From NCBI RefSeq assembly GCF_009797025.1, contig NZ_CP047027.1, positions 2,108,001 to 2,172,000 on the forward strand: a DNA stretch of 64,000 nucleotides, read 5' to 3'. Source of the stretch: Cellulophaga sp. L1A9. Its GTDB lineage: Bacteria; Bacteroidota; Bacteroidia; Flavobacteriales; Flavobacteriaceae. Position 1 is the stretch's first letter, and every line of letters starts with the position of its first letter. Positions 33,441 to 42,421 of this stretch are shown piece after piece. The translations under genes were made by a program, and so were the position numbers. The notes below the pieces were generated by a model. It worked only from the letters and a program-made list of their open reading frames with translations. It had not been told where the DNA came from and searched no databases.

Positions 33441-33881
33441 ATGAAAGATAGTAAACAAAAAAAATACGATAAGGCCTACCTGAGAATGGCCAGTGAGTGG
33501 GGCAAATTATCTTTCTGTAAAAGAAAACAAGTTGGTGCTATAATTGTAAAAGATAGGATGATTATTTCCGATGGTTATAACGGTACACCAACAGGTTTTG
33601 AAAACCATTGTGAAGATGAAGAAGGCTATACAAAATGGTATGTTTTGCATGCAGAAGCTAATGCAATATCAAAAGTAGCAGCATCAACACAGTCTTGTAA
33701 TGGAGCTACTTTATACATTACATTATCACCTTGTAAAGAGTGTAGTAAATTAATACATCAATCTGGCATAAAACGTGTTGTATATCAAAATGGATATAAA
33801 GACGATTCTGGACTTCAATTTTTACAAAAAGCAGGAGTAGAATTAGTTCATTTGCCTGAAATTAAAGAGAATATATCGTAG
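33441..33881 (+). CDS. Deoxycytidylate (dCMP) deaminase
   Basis: A 146-residue zinc-dependent deaminase converting dCMP to dUMP for dTTP synthesis (ComEB/dCMP deaminase group). Zinc ligands are His in VLHAEANAISKV (residues 70-75, with the catalytic Glu) and two Cys in TLSPCKECSKL (residues 98 and 101). It is 15 bp upstream of the CtpA protease gene and likely shares its transcript. Confidence 0.92.
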   Translation: MKDSKQKKYDKAYLRMASEWGKLSFCKRKQVGAIIVKDRMIISDGYNGTPTGFENHCEDEEGYTKWYVLHAEANAISKVAASTQSCNGATLYITLSPCKECSKLIHQSGIKRVVYQNGYKDDSGLQFLQKAGVELVHLPEIKENIS

Positions 33882-33895
33882 TAACAATTTGTTAA

Positions 33896-35530
33896 ATGAA
33901 GAAGAAACAACAGTATTTATGGCCTATTATAGTAGCCGGATCACTTGCAATAGGTGTTTTTGTTGGAGGGAAACTTCATTTTAACGATTCTCCTGAAAAG
34001 CTATTTTCAACCAATTCAAAAAAAGATAAATTAAACAGATTGATCGATTATATCGATTATGAATACGTAGATGATATTAATACGGATAGTATTGTTGATG
34101 TTGCCGTAAATAATATTCTTGATAAACTAGATCCTCATTCCGTATATATTCCAAAAGAAGATATGGCAAAAGTATCTGAGAATATGAAGGGTGATTTTGT
34201 GGGAATTGGGATTAGTTTTTTTATGGAAAAAGATACAATCTCAGTGGTTAGAACTATTGAAGATGGTCCAAGCTTCAATAAGGGAATAAAGCCAGGAGAT
34301 CGTATCTTAATGGCAGACAATGATACCTTGTTTGGTAAAGATATTCCGAATGATGTAATTATCGAAAAACTAAAAGGGAAAAGAGGTACAGCAGTGCAGC
34401 TTAAAATTTATCGCAAACAAGACGATAGAACGTTTTCAATTACGATTAAACGAGACAATATTCCTTTAAAAAGTGTAGAGGCGGCTTATTTGCTTACGAA
34501 TGATATTGGGTATATAAAAGTGAATAGGTTTGCGGAATCTACTTTTAAAGAATTTAAAAGTGCATTGGCGAATTTACAGAAGCAAGGGGCTAAAAAATTA
34601 GTTCTTGATTTGCGTGATAATCCTGGTGGGTACTTGGGTATTGCCGAACAAATGGCAGATGAGTTTTTAGTGGATGGTAAGTTAATTTTATTTACTAAAA
34701 ATAAAAAAGGTGAAATAGATAAGGCTTTTGCTACGGATAAAGGAACCTTTGAAAATAAACCAATTTACGTTCTTATCAATGAACGCTCTGCATCGGCAAG
34801 TGAAATTATCGCAGGAGCGTTGCAAGACAATGATGTGGGGACTATTGTAGGCAGACGTTCTTTTGGGAAAGGTTTGGTGCAACGTGAAATGGAATTGGGT
34901 GACGGTTCTGCTATACGCTTAACTATTTCTAGATATTATACGCCAACGGGTCGTTCTATTCAGAAAGATTATACGAAGGGTCATAAAGATTACTATCAGA
35001 AATTTACAGATCGCTATTCTAGTGGGGAATTAGTGTCTGTAGATAGCATAAAAGTGGCAGATTCTTTAAAGTTTACCACGCCTAAGGGTAAAGTAGTGTA
35101 TGGTGGTGGAGGTATTATCCCAGATGTTTTTGTTCCTATAGGTGATTATGATGAAGAAACAATCTCTTCTTTAGAGAGTGTAGGTATTCTATCAAGATTT
35201 GCATTTAACCATTTAGAAGAAGATAGAACGCGCTATAAAGATTATACTGAAGATCAATTTATCAAAAACTTTAGAGTAGACGATATTCTTTTTCAGAAAT
35301 TTATTGATTACATGCTTCAGTTTGGAGCACAAGGATATAGCACCTTTAATTATTCAGATTTTGAAAATAAGATAAAACTATACATTAAGGCCTCTATTGC
35401 AGAGCAAATATTTAATCCTAATGCCTATGCCATCATAAAAGGTCAAGATGATAGTATGCTCCTTAAAGTCTTAGAATTGGATAACCCTAATAAAGTGCTA
35501 AGCCAAGAGGAGTTAGACAACCTAGATTAA
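33896..35530 (+). CDS. S41-family C-terminal processing protease
   Basis: A 544-residue periplasmic protease anchored by an N-terminal helix (YLWPIIVAGSLAIGVFVGG). The PDZ domain (residues about 90-180) shows GIGISFFMEKDTISVV and PGDRILMADND. The peptidase core has LDLRDNPGGYLG, ERSASASEIIAGALQD with the catalytic Ser, and GRRSFGKGLVQ with the catalytic Lys. It cleaves proteins near the C terminus and functions in envelope quality control. A C-terminal helical extension of about 120 residues follows the core, as is usual in Bacteroidota. Confidence 0.93.
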   Translation: MKKKQQYLWPIIVAGSLAIGVFVGGKLHFNDSPEKLFSTNSKKDKLNRLIDYIDYEYVDDINTDSIVDVAVNNILDKLDPHSVYIPKEDMAKVSENMKGDFVGIGISFFMEKDTISVVRTIEDGPSFNKGIKPGDRILMADNDTLFGKDIPNDVIIEKLKGKRGTAVQLKIYRKQDDRTFSITIKRDNIPLKSVEAAYLLTNDIGYIKVNRFAESTFKEFKSALANLQKQGAKKLVLDLRDNPGGYLGIAEQMADEFLVDGKLILFTKNKKGEIDKAFATDKGTFENKPIYVLINERSASASEIIAGALQDNDVGTIVGRRSFGKGLVQREMELGDGSAIRLTISRYYTPTGRSIQKDYTKGHKDYYQKFTDRYSSGELVSVDSIKVADSLKFTTPKGKVVYGGGGIIPDVFVPIGDYDEETISSLESVGILSRFAFNHLEEDRTRYKDYTEDQFIKNFRVDDILFQKFIDYMLQFGAQGYSTFNYSDFENKIKLYIKASIAEQIFNPNAYAIIKGQDDSMLLKVLELDNPNKVLSQEELDNLD

Positions 35531-35730
35531 TTGCCTTCTACCTTTTTCTGAATTTTTTTAGACATCATAAAGATAACAATCAAAACAATAGCACAGAGCG
35601 CAGCAACTATACCAATTAAGGCAATAACGCTATCTCCTTGCATTGGATTGTTAAAATCTATAACAGTTGCATTATAAATAATTAAGGCAACAGCAATAAC
35701 GATTAATACAATATTCACGATTTTAGTCAT
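35527..35730 (-). CDS. Small two-helix membrane protein (unknown)
   Basis: A 67-residue protein with two hydrophobic helices (IVNIVLIVIAVALIIYNA and ALIGIVAALCAIVLIVIF) joined by a short polar loop, and a lysine-rich tail. It converges on the CtpA gene with a 4-bp overlap and follows marC by 22 bp on the same strand. Small proteins of this layout are common in Flavobacteriaceae; the function is not known. Confidence 0.6.
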   Translation of the reverse strand: MTKIVNIVLIVIAVALIIYNATVIDFNNPMQGDSVIALIGIVAALCAIVLIVIFMMSKKIQKKVEGN

Positions 35731-35752
35731 ATTTCAGTATTTTGAAAATTAT

Positions 35753-36331
35753 TTAAAAAAGTTGATTAATATTCGCTGCGAATAATTTTACAGCAATAGC
35801 CAGTAAGATAACACCAAAAACTTTTCTAATGACACTCAATCCTGTTTGACCTAACAACCTTTCTATTTTTTTAGAAGATTTTAAAACAAGGTATACAAAG
35901 ATGATGTTGATTATAATGGCGACGATGATGTTTTCTACGTAATATTCTGCTCGTAAAGATAAGATTGAAGTCATGGTACCCGCTCCAGCAATTAGTGGAA
36001 ATGCAATTGGGACTATTGAAGCGCTTTCGGGAGCGTCATCACGATACAAGGTAATGCCTAAAATCATTTCTATAGCAAGGAAAAAGATAATAAAAGAACC
36101 TGCAACGGCAAATGAATTGACATCAATGCCAATTAAGCTCAAAATTTCATCACCAATAAAAAGGAAAGCCACCATAATAACAGCGGCAACAATAGATGCT
36201 TTTTCAGATTGAATATGACCTACTTTGTTCCGTAAGCCAACAATAATAGGGATGCTTCCTAAAATATCTATTACAGCAAATAAAACCATTGTTGCTGTAG
36301 CAATTTCTTTAAAATCGAAATGAAATTCCAT
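35753..36331 (-). CDS. MarC-family integral membrane protein
   Basis: A 192-residue six-helix membrane protein. Diagnostic segments are VLFAVIDILGSIPIIVGLR at the N terminus and IVPIAFPLIAGAGTMTSIL in the middle, where MarC proteins have the P-x-A-x-P-L-x-A-G-P/A-G motif. The family was once linked to multiple antibiotic resistance, but that role was not upheld and the function is unknown. Confidence 0.9.
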   Translation of the reverse strand: MEFHFDFKEIATATMVLFAVIDILGSIPIIVGLRNKVGHIQSEKASIVAAVIMVAFLFIGDEILSLIGIDVNSFAVAGSFIIFFLAIEMILGITLYRDDAPESASIVPIAFPLIAGAGTMTSILSLRAEYYVENIIVAIIINIIFVYLVLKSSKKIERLLGQTGLSVIRKVFGVILLAIAVKLFAANINQLF

Positions 36332-36407
36332 AACTTGAAAATATTTGCAAATTTACGGTTTAAATCAAGTATTAGCTGTTTTAATGAAAAATAAATGTAG
36401 ATAAGGG

Positions 36408-36415
36408 TATCTTTG
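36408..36415 (+). promoter_or_regulatory. Candidate -7 box (TATCTTTG) of the DUF3109 gene
   Basis: A full match to TAnnTTTG, 17 bp before the ATG at 36433. No clear -33 element was seen. Confidence 0.5.
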
Positions 36416-36432
36416 AATTTTTAAATATAGAT

Positions 36433-37002
36433 ATGTTTCAAATAGGAAAAACTTTAGTCTCTGAAGAAATAATTGATAACGATTTCGTTTGTAATCTAAC
36501 CGCTTGTAAAGGTGCTTGTTGTGTTGATGGTGATGCGGGAGCCCCTTTGGAAGAAAAGGAAACGGAAATACTGGTTGATATTTATCAAAAAGTAAAGCCG
36601 TTTTTAAGACCAGAGGGTATTGCGGTAATTGAAGAAGAGGGTGCTTTTGTTAAAGGTGATGATGGCGAATGGGAAACCCCCTTAGTGAATGGTAGCGAGT
36701 GTGCATATGTAGTTTTTGAAAATAATGGAACGGCAAAATGTGGTTTAGAAGAAGCTTATAATGCTGGCGTTACAAAGTGGAAAAAACCAGTATCATGTCA
36801 CATGTATCCCGTACGTATTCGCGAATATTCTGAGTTCACGGCAGTAAATTATCATAAGTGGCACATTTGTGATCCTGCATGTTCTTTGGGAGAAGAATTA
36901 AAAGTACCGGTTTACAAGTTTTTAAAAGAAGCTTTGATAAGAAAATTTGGAGCGAAATGGTATGATGAACTAGAAATAGCAGCGGCGGAGTACCTTAAAT
37001 AG
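36433..37002 (+). CDS. DUF3109 family cysteine-rich protein
   Basis: A 189-residue cytoplasmic protein with about eight cysteines. NLTACKGACCVDGDAGAPLE near the N terminus, then CAYVVFENNGTAKCGLEEAY, PVSCHMYPVRI and HKWHICDPACSLGE are the DUF3109 landmarks. The cysteine spacing resembles YkgJ-type zinc or iron-sulfur binding proteins. No function is established. Its 3' end overlaps the convergent kinase gene by 8 bp. Confidence 0.88.
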   Translation: MFQIGKTLVSEEIIDNDFVCNLTACKGACCVDGDAGAPLEEKETEILVDIYQKVKPFLRPEGIAVIEEEGAFVKGDDGEWETPLVNGSECAYVVFENNGTAKCGLEEAYNAGVTKWKKPVSCHMYPVRIREYSEFTAVNYHKWHICDPACSLGEELKVPVYKFLKEALIRKFGAKWYDELEIAAAEYLK

Positions 37003-38968
37003 TAGGGATAGAAACAATTACCTTGGTTCCAGTGGCTTTCTTGTTGGCATCATAAAGGTCTATAATTTGAACCTCAAAAGTATTTTGGAAATCTTTAGAA
37101 AAATTGGCTAATCGTTCTTTTGTAATGTCGATACCTATAGATTTCCTTTTTAGTACTTTATTCTCTTTAATAACTTCGGCAGCAGCACGTCCTATGCCGT
37201 TGTCTGTAATGGATATGGTGGTAAAATAGTCGTTTTCTTGCTTAATATCAATGATAATGCTTTTGTCTTCTTCTCTGGTAGATAGGCCGTGCCAAATGGC
37301 ATTCTCTAAAAAAGGCTGCAATATTAGAGATGGTATTTTTATGTCGTGGGTATCAATTCCGTCTTCTATTTTTATCTGAAAATCTATTTCATTTGAAAAT
37401 CTAATGTTTTCAATGTTCATATAAAGTTCAATGGTTTCTAATTCTTCGGCAAGTGAAATTTCTTTTAAGGAAGATGCTTCTAAAATTTTGCGAACTAATT
37501 TTGAAAATTTATTGAGGTAGTATACCGCATTTTTCTTTTCATTATTAATGATGTAAAGTTTAATAGAGTTTAAAGAATTAAATAAGAAATGCGGGTTCAT
37601 TTGACTTCGCAACATGCTTTGTTCTAAGGTCAATAACTTTTTTTCGTTTTTAAGTTGAAATTGGCGGTATAGAATGTAAAGAATTAACGAGGAAAGGGCG
37701 AGTAAAAGAGTGCTGATAAGCAGTGTATTCTCGTTTTTTCTTAGTTTAAGGCGCACAAGCTCGTTGTCTCTTGCCAGTGCTTCAATTTGGTTGTTTTTCT
37801 TTTCGATATCATACCGAGATAAAACGTCATTCACATACCTCACATTTGTTTCATTGGTAATTTCATCTTCAATTTCTTTAGATTTTTTATAGTATTCTAA
37901 GGATTTTTTATAGTCATTTTTTTTAATGTAAAGATTAGAAAGATGGTTGTAGCCAACGGCCTGAGAACGTGGTAAATCATACTTTACAGATAAGCGAATA
38001 CCTTCAACTAAATTTTCTTCAGAACTTTCATATTCTCCCAAATCCATGAGCGCCCAGCCTAAATTAATAAATACGGAAGAACTTATAAAATGATCTCCTA
38101 GTGCTATAGATTTAGATAAGGTGGTTTTAAGTATTTGTTGCGCTTTTAGCGTTTTTTTCTGTTTTATAAATACTTGTGCAATGCTATTGTTACAGATAAC
38201 ACGCCCCATGTCATTATCCATTTCCTCATTAAATGCAAGTGATTTTCTGTAGTAATTAAGAGCATTTTTTAAGTCGCCAAGTTCTTCATAACACTCCCCT
38301 ATGTTTTGATTATTGATCGCTTGTCCTAACTTATTGTGTAATTCTTCTTCTAGTGCTAAAGATTTTTTAAAAATTTCTATAGCAACATTGTATTGTTTTA
38401 AATTTTGATAGATATTTCCTATGCCGTTTAAGGACACATTTTTACTTCGTTTTAGCCCTTCTGTAAGTTCTGGGGCAGACTCTGCAAGCGCTATAGCTTC
38501 TTGCGCGTAATCTAATGCTGTTTTTACGGCATCCATACGTCTATAAGCAACACTAAGCATATTAAGGCTATAGACCTTAAGTTCTAAATTGTCTGCTTTT
38601 TTAGCCGCTTCTAATGCTTCTTTGTGATTTTTAATCGCAATGTTAAACTTAGATATGTTTCGGTATTTTGTTCCAATTTGGTTTAGGGCGTAGGCTTGTC
38701 CGTGTAGATAATTTTTTTGCACTGCACTATTTGCAAAGTAGCGCATTAATACTGTGTCCCTTCTGTTTGGTCTTAGTACATGGTCTATTTCAGAATAGGC
38801 GGAAGGTGCTTTAAAAATTAAGCTATCTGTAGTCTTTTTAAACTTTTCAGAAATATCCTGGCTGTATGATGAAATAGGTAGGCAGGTTAAAAGAAGGACT
38901 ACTACTTTAAATGTAAACCAGTAAAAATATCTTAAGGAAGTAGGTGCACTTGTTTTTGTCCCCTGCAT
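36995..38968 (-). CDS. TPR-containing LytS-type sensor histidine kinase
   Basis: A 657-residue kinase. A signal-anchor (VVLLLTCLPISSYSQ) is followed by about eight TPR units (residues about 85-375; for example ALNYYRKSLAFNEEM and SLEYYKKSKEIEDE), a membrane helix (LLISTLLLALSSLILYILY) and a His_kinase domain with SQMNPHFLFNSLNSIKLYI (phosphoacceptor His) and ITDNGIGRAAAE in the ATPase lobe. The periplasmic TPR part probably senses a protein or peptide. It is 9 bp downstream of its LytTR response regulator gene. Confidence 0.92.
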   Translation of the reverse strand: MQGTKTSAPTSLRYFYWFTFKVVVLLLTCLPISSYSQDISEKFKKTTDSLIFKAPSAYSEIDHVLRPNRRDTVLMRYFANSAVQKNYLHGQAYALNQIGTKYRNISKFNIAIKNHKEALEAAKKADNLELKVYSLNMLSVAYRRMDAVKTALDYAQEAIALAESAPELTEGLKRSKNVSLNGIGNIYQNLKQYNVAIEIFKKSLALEEELHNKLGQAINNQNIGECYEELGDLKNALNYYRKSLAFNEEMDNDMGRVICNNSIAQVFIKQKKTLKAQQILKTTLSKSIALGDHFISSSVFINLGWALMDLGEYESSEENLVEGIRLSVKYDLPRSQAVGYNHLSNLYIKKNDYKKSLEYYKKSKEIEDEITNETNVRYVNDVLSRYDIEKKNNQIEALARDNELVRLKLRKNENTLLISTLLLALSSLILYILYRQFQLKNEKKLLTLEQSMLRSQMNPHFLFNSLNSIKLYIINNEKKNAVYYLNKFSKLVRKILEASSLKEISLAEELETIELYMNIENIRFSNEIDFQIKIEDGIDTHDIKIPSLILQPFLENAIWHGLSTREEDKSIIIDIKQENDYFTTISITDNGIGRAAAEVIKENKVLKRKSIGIDITKERLANFSKDFQNTFEVQIIDLYDANKKATGTKVIVSIPTI

Positions 38969-38977
38969 AAAATCATG

Positions 38978-39718
38978 TTATATTAAATCTAAAAAGTCGG
39001 ATTTCTTTTGTCGTGATACTGGTATTTTGTGATTAGATTCTAATATAATATATCCATCTGTTTTGATAAATTCTTTTATTTTATTTAAATTAATGATATA
39101 CGAGTTGTGAATTCTGTAAAAACAATCACTTGGTAAGATTTCATTAACTTCTTTTAGTTTTTTAGTAAGAACAATTTTGTGGCCATCTGTTAGAAAAATA
39201 GTGCTGTAGTTTCCATCAGATTCAACATATAAAATTTGATCACTTTGTAGGAAAACCAATTTTCCGTCGGTATTAATTGTAATTTTTTTTTGAATAGAAG
39301 AAGCGTTGAAATTCAATAATATTTTTTCTAATTTTTCTGTAGTAATTGTTCTGGCATTGAATTTTTTAATTTTCTCGATGGTCTCACCTAAATCATCAGA
39401 ATCTATGGGCTTTAAAAGATAGTCTATAGCTTCGTGCTTCATTGCTTTAATAGCATATTGGTTATATGCCGTTGTGATAACTACGGGAAATTCTTTGTTT
39501 TTTAATTTTTGAATAAATTGAAAGCCATCCATGGTGGGCATTTCAATGTCTAAAAAAAGACAATCTGGAGTATTCTCTTTCTTTTCTAGGTATGCTAATG
39601 CTTCAATAGGGTTCGTGAAAGACGCTACTATTTTAATTTCATCACTAAAATTCGTCAATTCCCAAGTTAAACTTTGGAGGGCTTTAATTTCATCATCTAC
39701 AATTACGGCTTCGAGCAT
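38978..39718 (-). CDS. LytTR-family response regulator
   Basis: A 246-residue regulator. The receiver domain shows VIVDDEIKAL, phosphoacceptor Asp57 in FLDIEMPTMDG, TTAYNQYAIKAM and YLLKPIDSDDL. The C-terminal LytTR DNA-binding domain has ILYVESDGNYSTIFL and FYRIHNSYIINLNKI. It pairs with the downstream TPR-LytS kinase. Such pairs recognise direct repeats upstream of their targets; none was identified here. Confidence 0.93.
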   Translation of the reverse strand: MLEAVIVDDEIKALQSLTWELTNFSDEIKIVASFTNPIEALAYLEKKENTPDCLFLDIEMPTMDGFQFIQKLKNKEFPVVITTAYNQYAIKAMKHEAIDYLLKPIDSDDLGETIEKIKKFNARTITTEKLEKILLNFNASSIQKKITINTDGKLVFLQSDQILYVESDGNYSTIFLTDGHKIVLTKKLKEVNEILPSDCFYRIHNSYIINLNKIKEFIKTDGYIILESNHKIPVSRQKKSDFLDLI

Positions 39719-39735
39719 AGGATATTAAATGTAAA

Positions 39736-39743
39736 CAAAAATA
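39736..39743 (-). promoter_or_regulatory. Candidate -7 box (TATTTTTG) of the LytTR/LytS operon
   Basis: Minus-strand TATTTTTG matches TAnnTTTG and lies 18 bp upstream of the response-regulator start codon. Confidence 0.45.
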
Positions 39744-40080
39744 CAAGTAAATATTTTTTTTTTAAAGTGCTTATGTATCAATGGTTCGTTTTTAAGTGCA
39801 TTTGGGCTGAAATATATAATATGACCTGTTTTTTAATACTCAGCATTAAGGCTTTGTGGTTGTTCTATTTTATGTTAAAAAGAGATGAAAAGCTAAATAT
39901 ACCATTTATACAGTTTTCTTCACCATTGGTACATTACAGATTAGACCAGTGTCTAATTGTCCTAATTTAGTCCTGTTGTTTAATAAAACGAAGACCCCCT
40001 TAAGGATTTGAAAAGTATCCTTATTCGGTTCATTAAATTGAAGTATAAGATTTATAAGCGTTAAATTAAAAACAGAAATC
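39744..40080. other. Intergenic region with dyad ATTAGAC-CAGT-GTCTAAT
   Basis: About 340 bp between the two-component operon (minus) and a small membrane-protein gene (plus). The clearest structure is a perfect 7-4-7 inverted repeat at 39940-39957. A second weaker hairpin, AAGGAT / ATCCTT, lies near 40000-40022. An open frame of 66 codons from 39773 has no protein-like features and was not called. Confidence 0.4.
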
Positions 40081-40215
40081 ATGCAAAAATCATTTATTCT
40101 ATTTGTTGTTTTAATTATTGTTATCACTATTGCCGTACTAATAGAACGTGAAGTTAATTACGATCAAAATGAAGATTTTGTGTCATTATCAAATGTGCAA
40201 TTAAAGGGAAACTAA
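40081..40215 (+). CDS. 44-residue single-helix membrane peptide (unknown)
   Basis: ATG at 40081 to TAA at 40213-40215. The peptide starts MQKSFILFVVLIIVITIAVL, a single membrane helix, followed by an acidic, polar tail of 24 residues. It lies 3 bp before the next gene, which implies co-translation. Real status rests on the tight spacing and the well-formed helix; I recognise no family. Confidence 0.5.
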   Translation: MQKSFILFVVLIIVITIAVLIEREVNYDQNEDFVSLSNVQLKGN

Positions 40216-40218
40216 AAG

Positions 40219-40785
40219 ATGTCGACAATGAAAATTTCAGGACATATAATTGTTAATTATAAGTATGTGATAGGTGCACTATTTGCGATGTTACTACTTA
40301 CGTCATACTTGCCCTTAGATAGCTTGGGGGCAAATACAATGAAAATAGATTCAGAGTATGTATTAAAAGCCAGTGGTCATTATACGGGTGATGTTTCCGG
40401 TGAAATGATATTTAAAACCTCTTCTAAAAAAAATAGTCTAGGTGAAAACTTTGTTACACTTACGGCAGAAGTTAAAGATGTTGAAAAAAGTATGTTTTCT
40501 TTTTTAATTTCTCAAAAATTAGAAAGTGATACCATTGATAAAGGAGTGTATAAAATTACGTATAATAATGAGGAGTCTGTGTACCGGCAAGAAGGGGCTT
40601 TGGGTTTTTTTAATATTGTAGATTCAAATGATCTTCCGTACTATGCAACTGAGGGAAAAATAATTATTTCTAAAATAAATGAGAATAATATCAAAGGTTT
40701 TGTACATTTAACCTTAGAAAATTTTCGAAATAAAAGAATTTTGATTTCCGGCAGTTTTAATGCCGATGTAAGAAAAGAGGAATAA
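40219..40785 (+). CDS. Exported or membrane-anchored protein of unknown function
   Basis: A 188-residue protein. A hydrophobic N-terminal segment (VIGALFAMLLLTSYLPL) acts as a signal peptide or anchor. The rest is a beta-rich mature domain (SGHYTGDVSGEMIFKTSS, NFVTLTAEVKDVEKSMFSFL, KGVYKITYNNEESVYRQEGA, GFVHLTLENFRNKRILISGS). The pattern suggests one small beta-sandwich or barrel domain. An alternative start is the ATG at 40228. It follows the 44-residue membrane peptide by 3 bp. I do not recognise the family. Confidence 0.65.
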   Translation: MSTMKISGHIIVNYKYVIGALFAMLLLTSYLPLDSLGANTMKIDSEYVLKASGHYTGDVSGEMIFKTSSKKNSLGENFVTLTAEVKDVEKSMFSFLISQKLESDTIDKGVYKITYNNEESVYRQEGALGFFNIVDSNDLPYYATEGKIIISKINENNIKGFVHLTLENFRNKRILISGSFNADVRKEE

Positions 40786-41312
40786 CAAACTGTCAAACCA
40801 TGACGCTACCCTATTAATGCATATCAGTAGTTAGGATATGTGTTGCCGTTTTTTCGGCGCATAGGTGTTGTTTATGACGACAATTAATTAAAGAAAGCAG
40901 AGTTTTAATTCCGTTTTAGTTGGATTTTTAGGTTTCGGGGGGAACTTCCTAAATCAAACAAGTAGTTATTTGTTGTAAAATAATACCTTAGGGGTAGCTG
41001 GGTTAGACAGGATTTATTTAAAATCTTAGGATTTTAGAAATAGACCAAAGAGTATGTTTTTTAATACTTTTCGGTCTTTTTTTATGGGGTATAGACTTGT
41101 GTAATTCTTAGTGTTTTTCTAAGGAAATCTAAAGCCTGTCTAAGCGCAGCAAACATCACTTCTGAGGGTACATTTCAACAATTTGTGTTAAAAACTTTGT
41201 ATCAGAAAACACGAAACATGCTTTCTTTACAACTGATTATTTGCAATCTTTGTTAACCGGTCTGGGGAGTCATTCCACTTGCGAATTTTTAATAAAATAT
41301 AGAAAGAGATAT
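40786..41312 (+). other. Long structured leader region upstream of nrdB (possible small RNA)
   Basis: 527 bp without a convincing protein gene. Several hairpins are visible: GCCG-TTTTTT-CGGC near 40846, TTTAGG / CCTAAA near 40928-40954, AAAATC-TTAG-GATTTT near 41020, and a terminator at 41043-41083 lying 230 bp before the nrdB start. The region after the terminator must hold the nrdB promoter; AATCTTTG at 41244-41251 is one base from the -7 consensus. A free-standing RNA ending at the terminator is possible, as is a read-through terminator of the 40219 gene. Confidence 0.4.
41043..41083 (+). terminator. Intrinsic terminator in the nrdB leader region
   Basis: Stem GACCAAAGAGTAT / ATACTTTTCGGTC with one mismatch and an 8-base loop, followed by seven T residues. 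It lies 258 bp after the previous stop codon. Confidence 0.8.
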
Positions 41313-42293
41313 ATGTCAGCAATAGAGCCAATTTTGCAAGAGAATAAAGATAGATTCGTTATTTTTCCAATTCAACATAATGATTTATGGGAATGGTATA
41401 AAAAACAAGAAGCTTGTATTTGGACAGCAGAAGAAATTGACTTAAGTGAGGATGCGAATGACTGGAATAATAAGCTGAATGATGATGAGCGTTATTTTAT
41501 TAAACACATTTTGGCATTCTTTGCAGCATCAGACGGAATCGTTAATGAAAATCTAGCAGAGAACTTTGTGAATGAGGTACAGTACTCAGAAGCTAAATTT
41601 TTCTACGGTTTTCAGATCATGATGGAAAATATTCATTCGGAAACATATTCTTTATTAATTGATACGTATGTTAAAGATGATAAAGAAAAAACAGTTCTTT
41701 TTCAGGCAATAGAAAACTTTCCTGCAATTAAGAAAAAAGCAGATTGGGCTTTAAAATGGATAGATTCGCCAAGTTTTGCGGAACGTCTAATCGCATTTGC
41801 AGCAGTAGAAGGTATTTTCTTTTCTGGTTCTTTTTGTTCTATTTTCTGGTTGAAGAAAAGAGGTTTAATGCCTGGGTTGACATTTTCTAATGAACTGATC
41901 TCCCGTGATGAAGGAATGCATTGTGATTTTGCGGTACATCTTCATAATAAACATATCGTAAATAAAGTTCCTAAAGAGCGTATTACAGAGATCCTTGTAG
42001 ACGCTTTAAATATAGAAAGAGAATTTATCACAGAATCATTACCTGCGAGTTTAATTGGGATGAATTCTAAATTAATGACTCAGTATCTTGAGTTCGTAAC
42101 AGATAGATTGTTGGTTGAATTGGAATGTGATAAAGTATACAATTCAACAAATCCATTCGATTTTATGGATATGATTGGAATGGAAGGAAAGACAAATTTC
42201 TTTGAAAAAAGAGTTTCAGAATATCAAAAAGCGGGTGTCTTGAATTCAGATAAAGAAGGAGATTCTCAAATCAGCTTCGACGCAGATTTCTAA
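41313..42293 (+). CDS. nrdB: Ribonucleoside-diphosphate reductase, beta subunit (class Ia)
   Basis: A 326-residue radical-generating subunit that supplies the tyrosyl radical used to make deoxyribonucleotides. The di-iron ligands and radical Tyr are in place: [10 protein letters not shown] (Asp74), [14 protein letters not shown] (Glu105, His108, Tyr112) and [14 protein letters not shown] (Glu and His ligands). The H-x3-Y spacing marks an authentic Tyr-radical enzyme. The open frame extends back to 41241, but the ATG at 41313, preceded by AGAAAGAGAT, fits the family start. Confidence 0.93.
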   Translation: MSAIEPILQENKDRFVIFPIQHNDLWEWYKKQEACIWTAEEIDLSEDANDWNNKLNDDERYFIKHILAFFAASDGIVNENLAENFVNEVQYSEAKFFYGFQIMMENIHSETYSLLIDTYVKDDKEKTVLFQAIENFPAIKKKADWALKWIDSPSFAERLIAFAAVEGIFFSGSFCSIFWLKKRGLMPGLTFSNELISRDEGMHCDFAVHLHNKHIVNKVPKERITEILVDALNIEREFITESLPASLIGMNSKLMTQYLEFVTDRLLVELECDKVYNSTNPFDFMDMIGMEGKTNFFEKRVSEYQKAGVLNSDKEGDSQISFDADF

Positions 42294-42310
42294 AATTAAA
42301 CTATAAATCA

Positions 42311-42347
42311 TTATTATTTCGGGAAGGTTTTCTTATAGAAATAATAA
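42311..42347 (+). repeat. Inverted repeat TTATTATTTC / GAAATAATAA in the nrdB-nrdA spacer
   Basis: Perfect 10-bp arms with a 17-base spacer, 18 bp after the nrdB stop codon. It could be an RNA stem that protects the nrdB message, or an attenuating hairpin. There is no T tract. Confidence 0.45.
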
Positions 42348-42354
42348 ACTATAA

Positions 42355-42370
42355 ACACAACTTGTTGTGC
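42355..42370. promoter_or_regulatory. Dyad ACACAACTTGTTGTGC (NrdR-box-like)
   Basis: The CACAAC-TT-GTTGTG symmetry resembles the NrdR box (ACACWATATWTTGTGT) in both outer arms but not in the centre. It lies 52 bp upstream of nrdA. Normally two boxes occur in phase; only one was seen. Confidence 0.3.
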
Positions 42371-42421
42371 TTTGAAAAAGGCATGATCAGGCCATTGTAT
42401 CACTAAAAATAATTGTAGCCC

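Noticed and set aside
39773..39970. 66-codon open frame in the spacer before the small membrane-protein gene
   Set aside because: Composition is not protein-like, spacing and promoter are missing, and it contains the dyad at 39940-39957.
40786..41312. A cobalamin or other known riboswitch in front of nrdB
   Set aside because: No B12-box or other recognisable riboswitch core was seen; only generic hairpins and a terminator.
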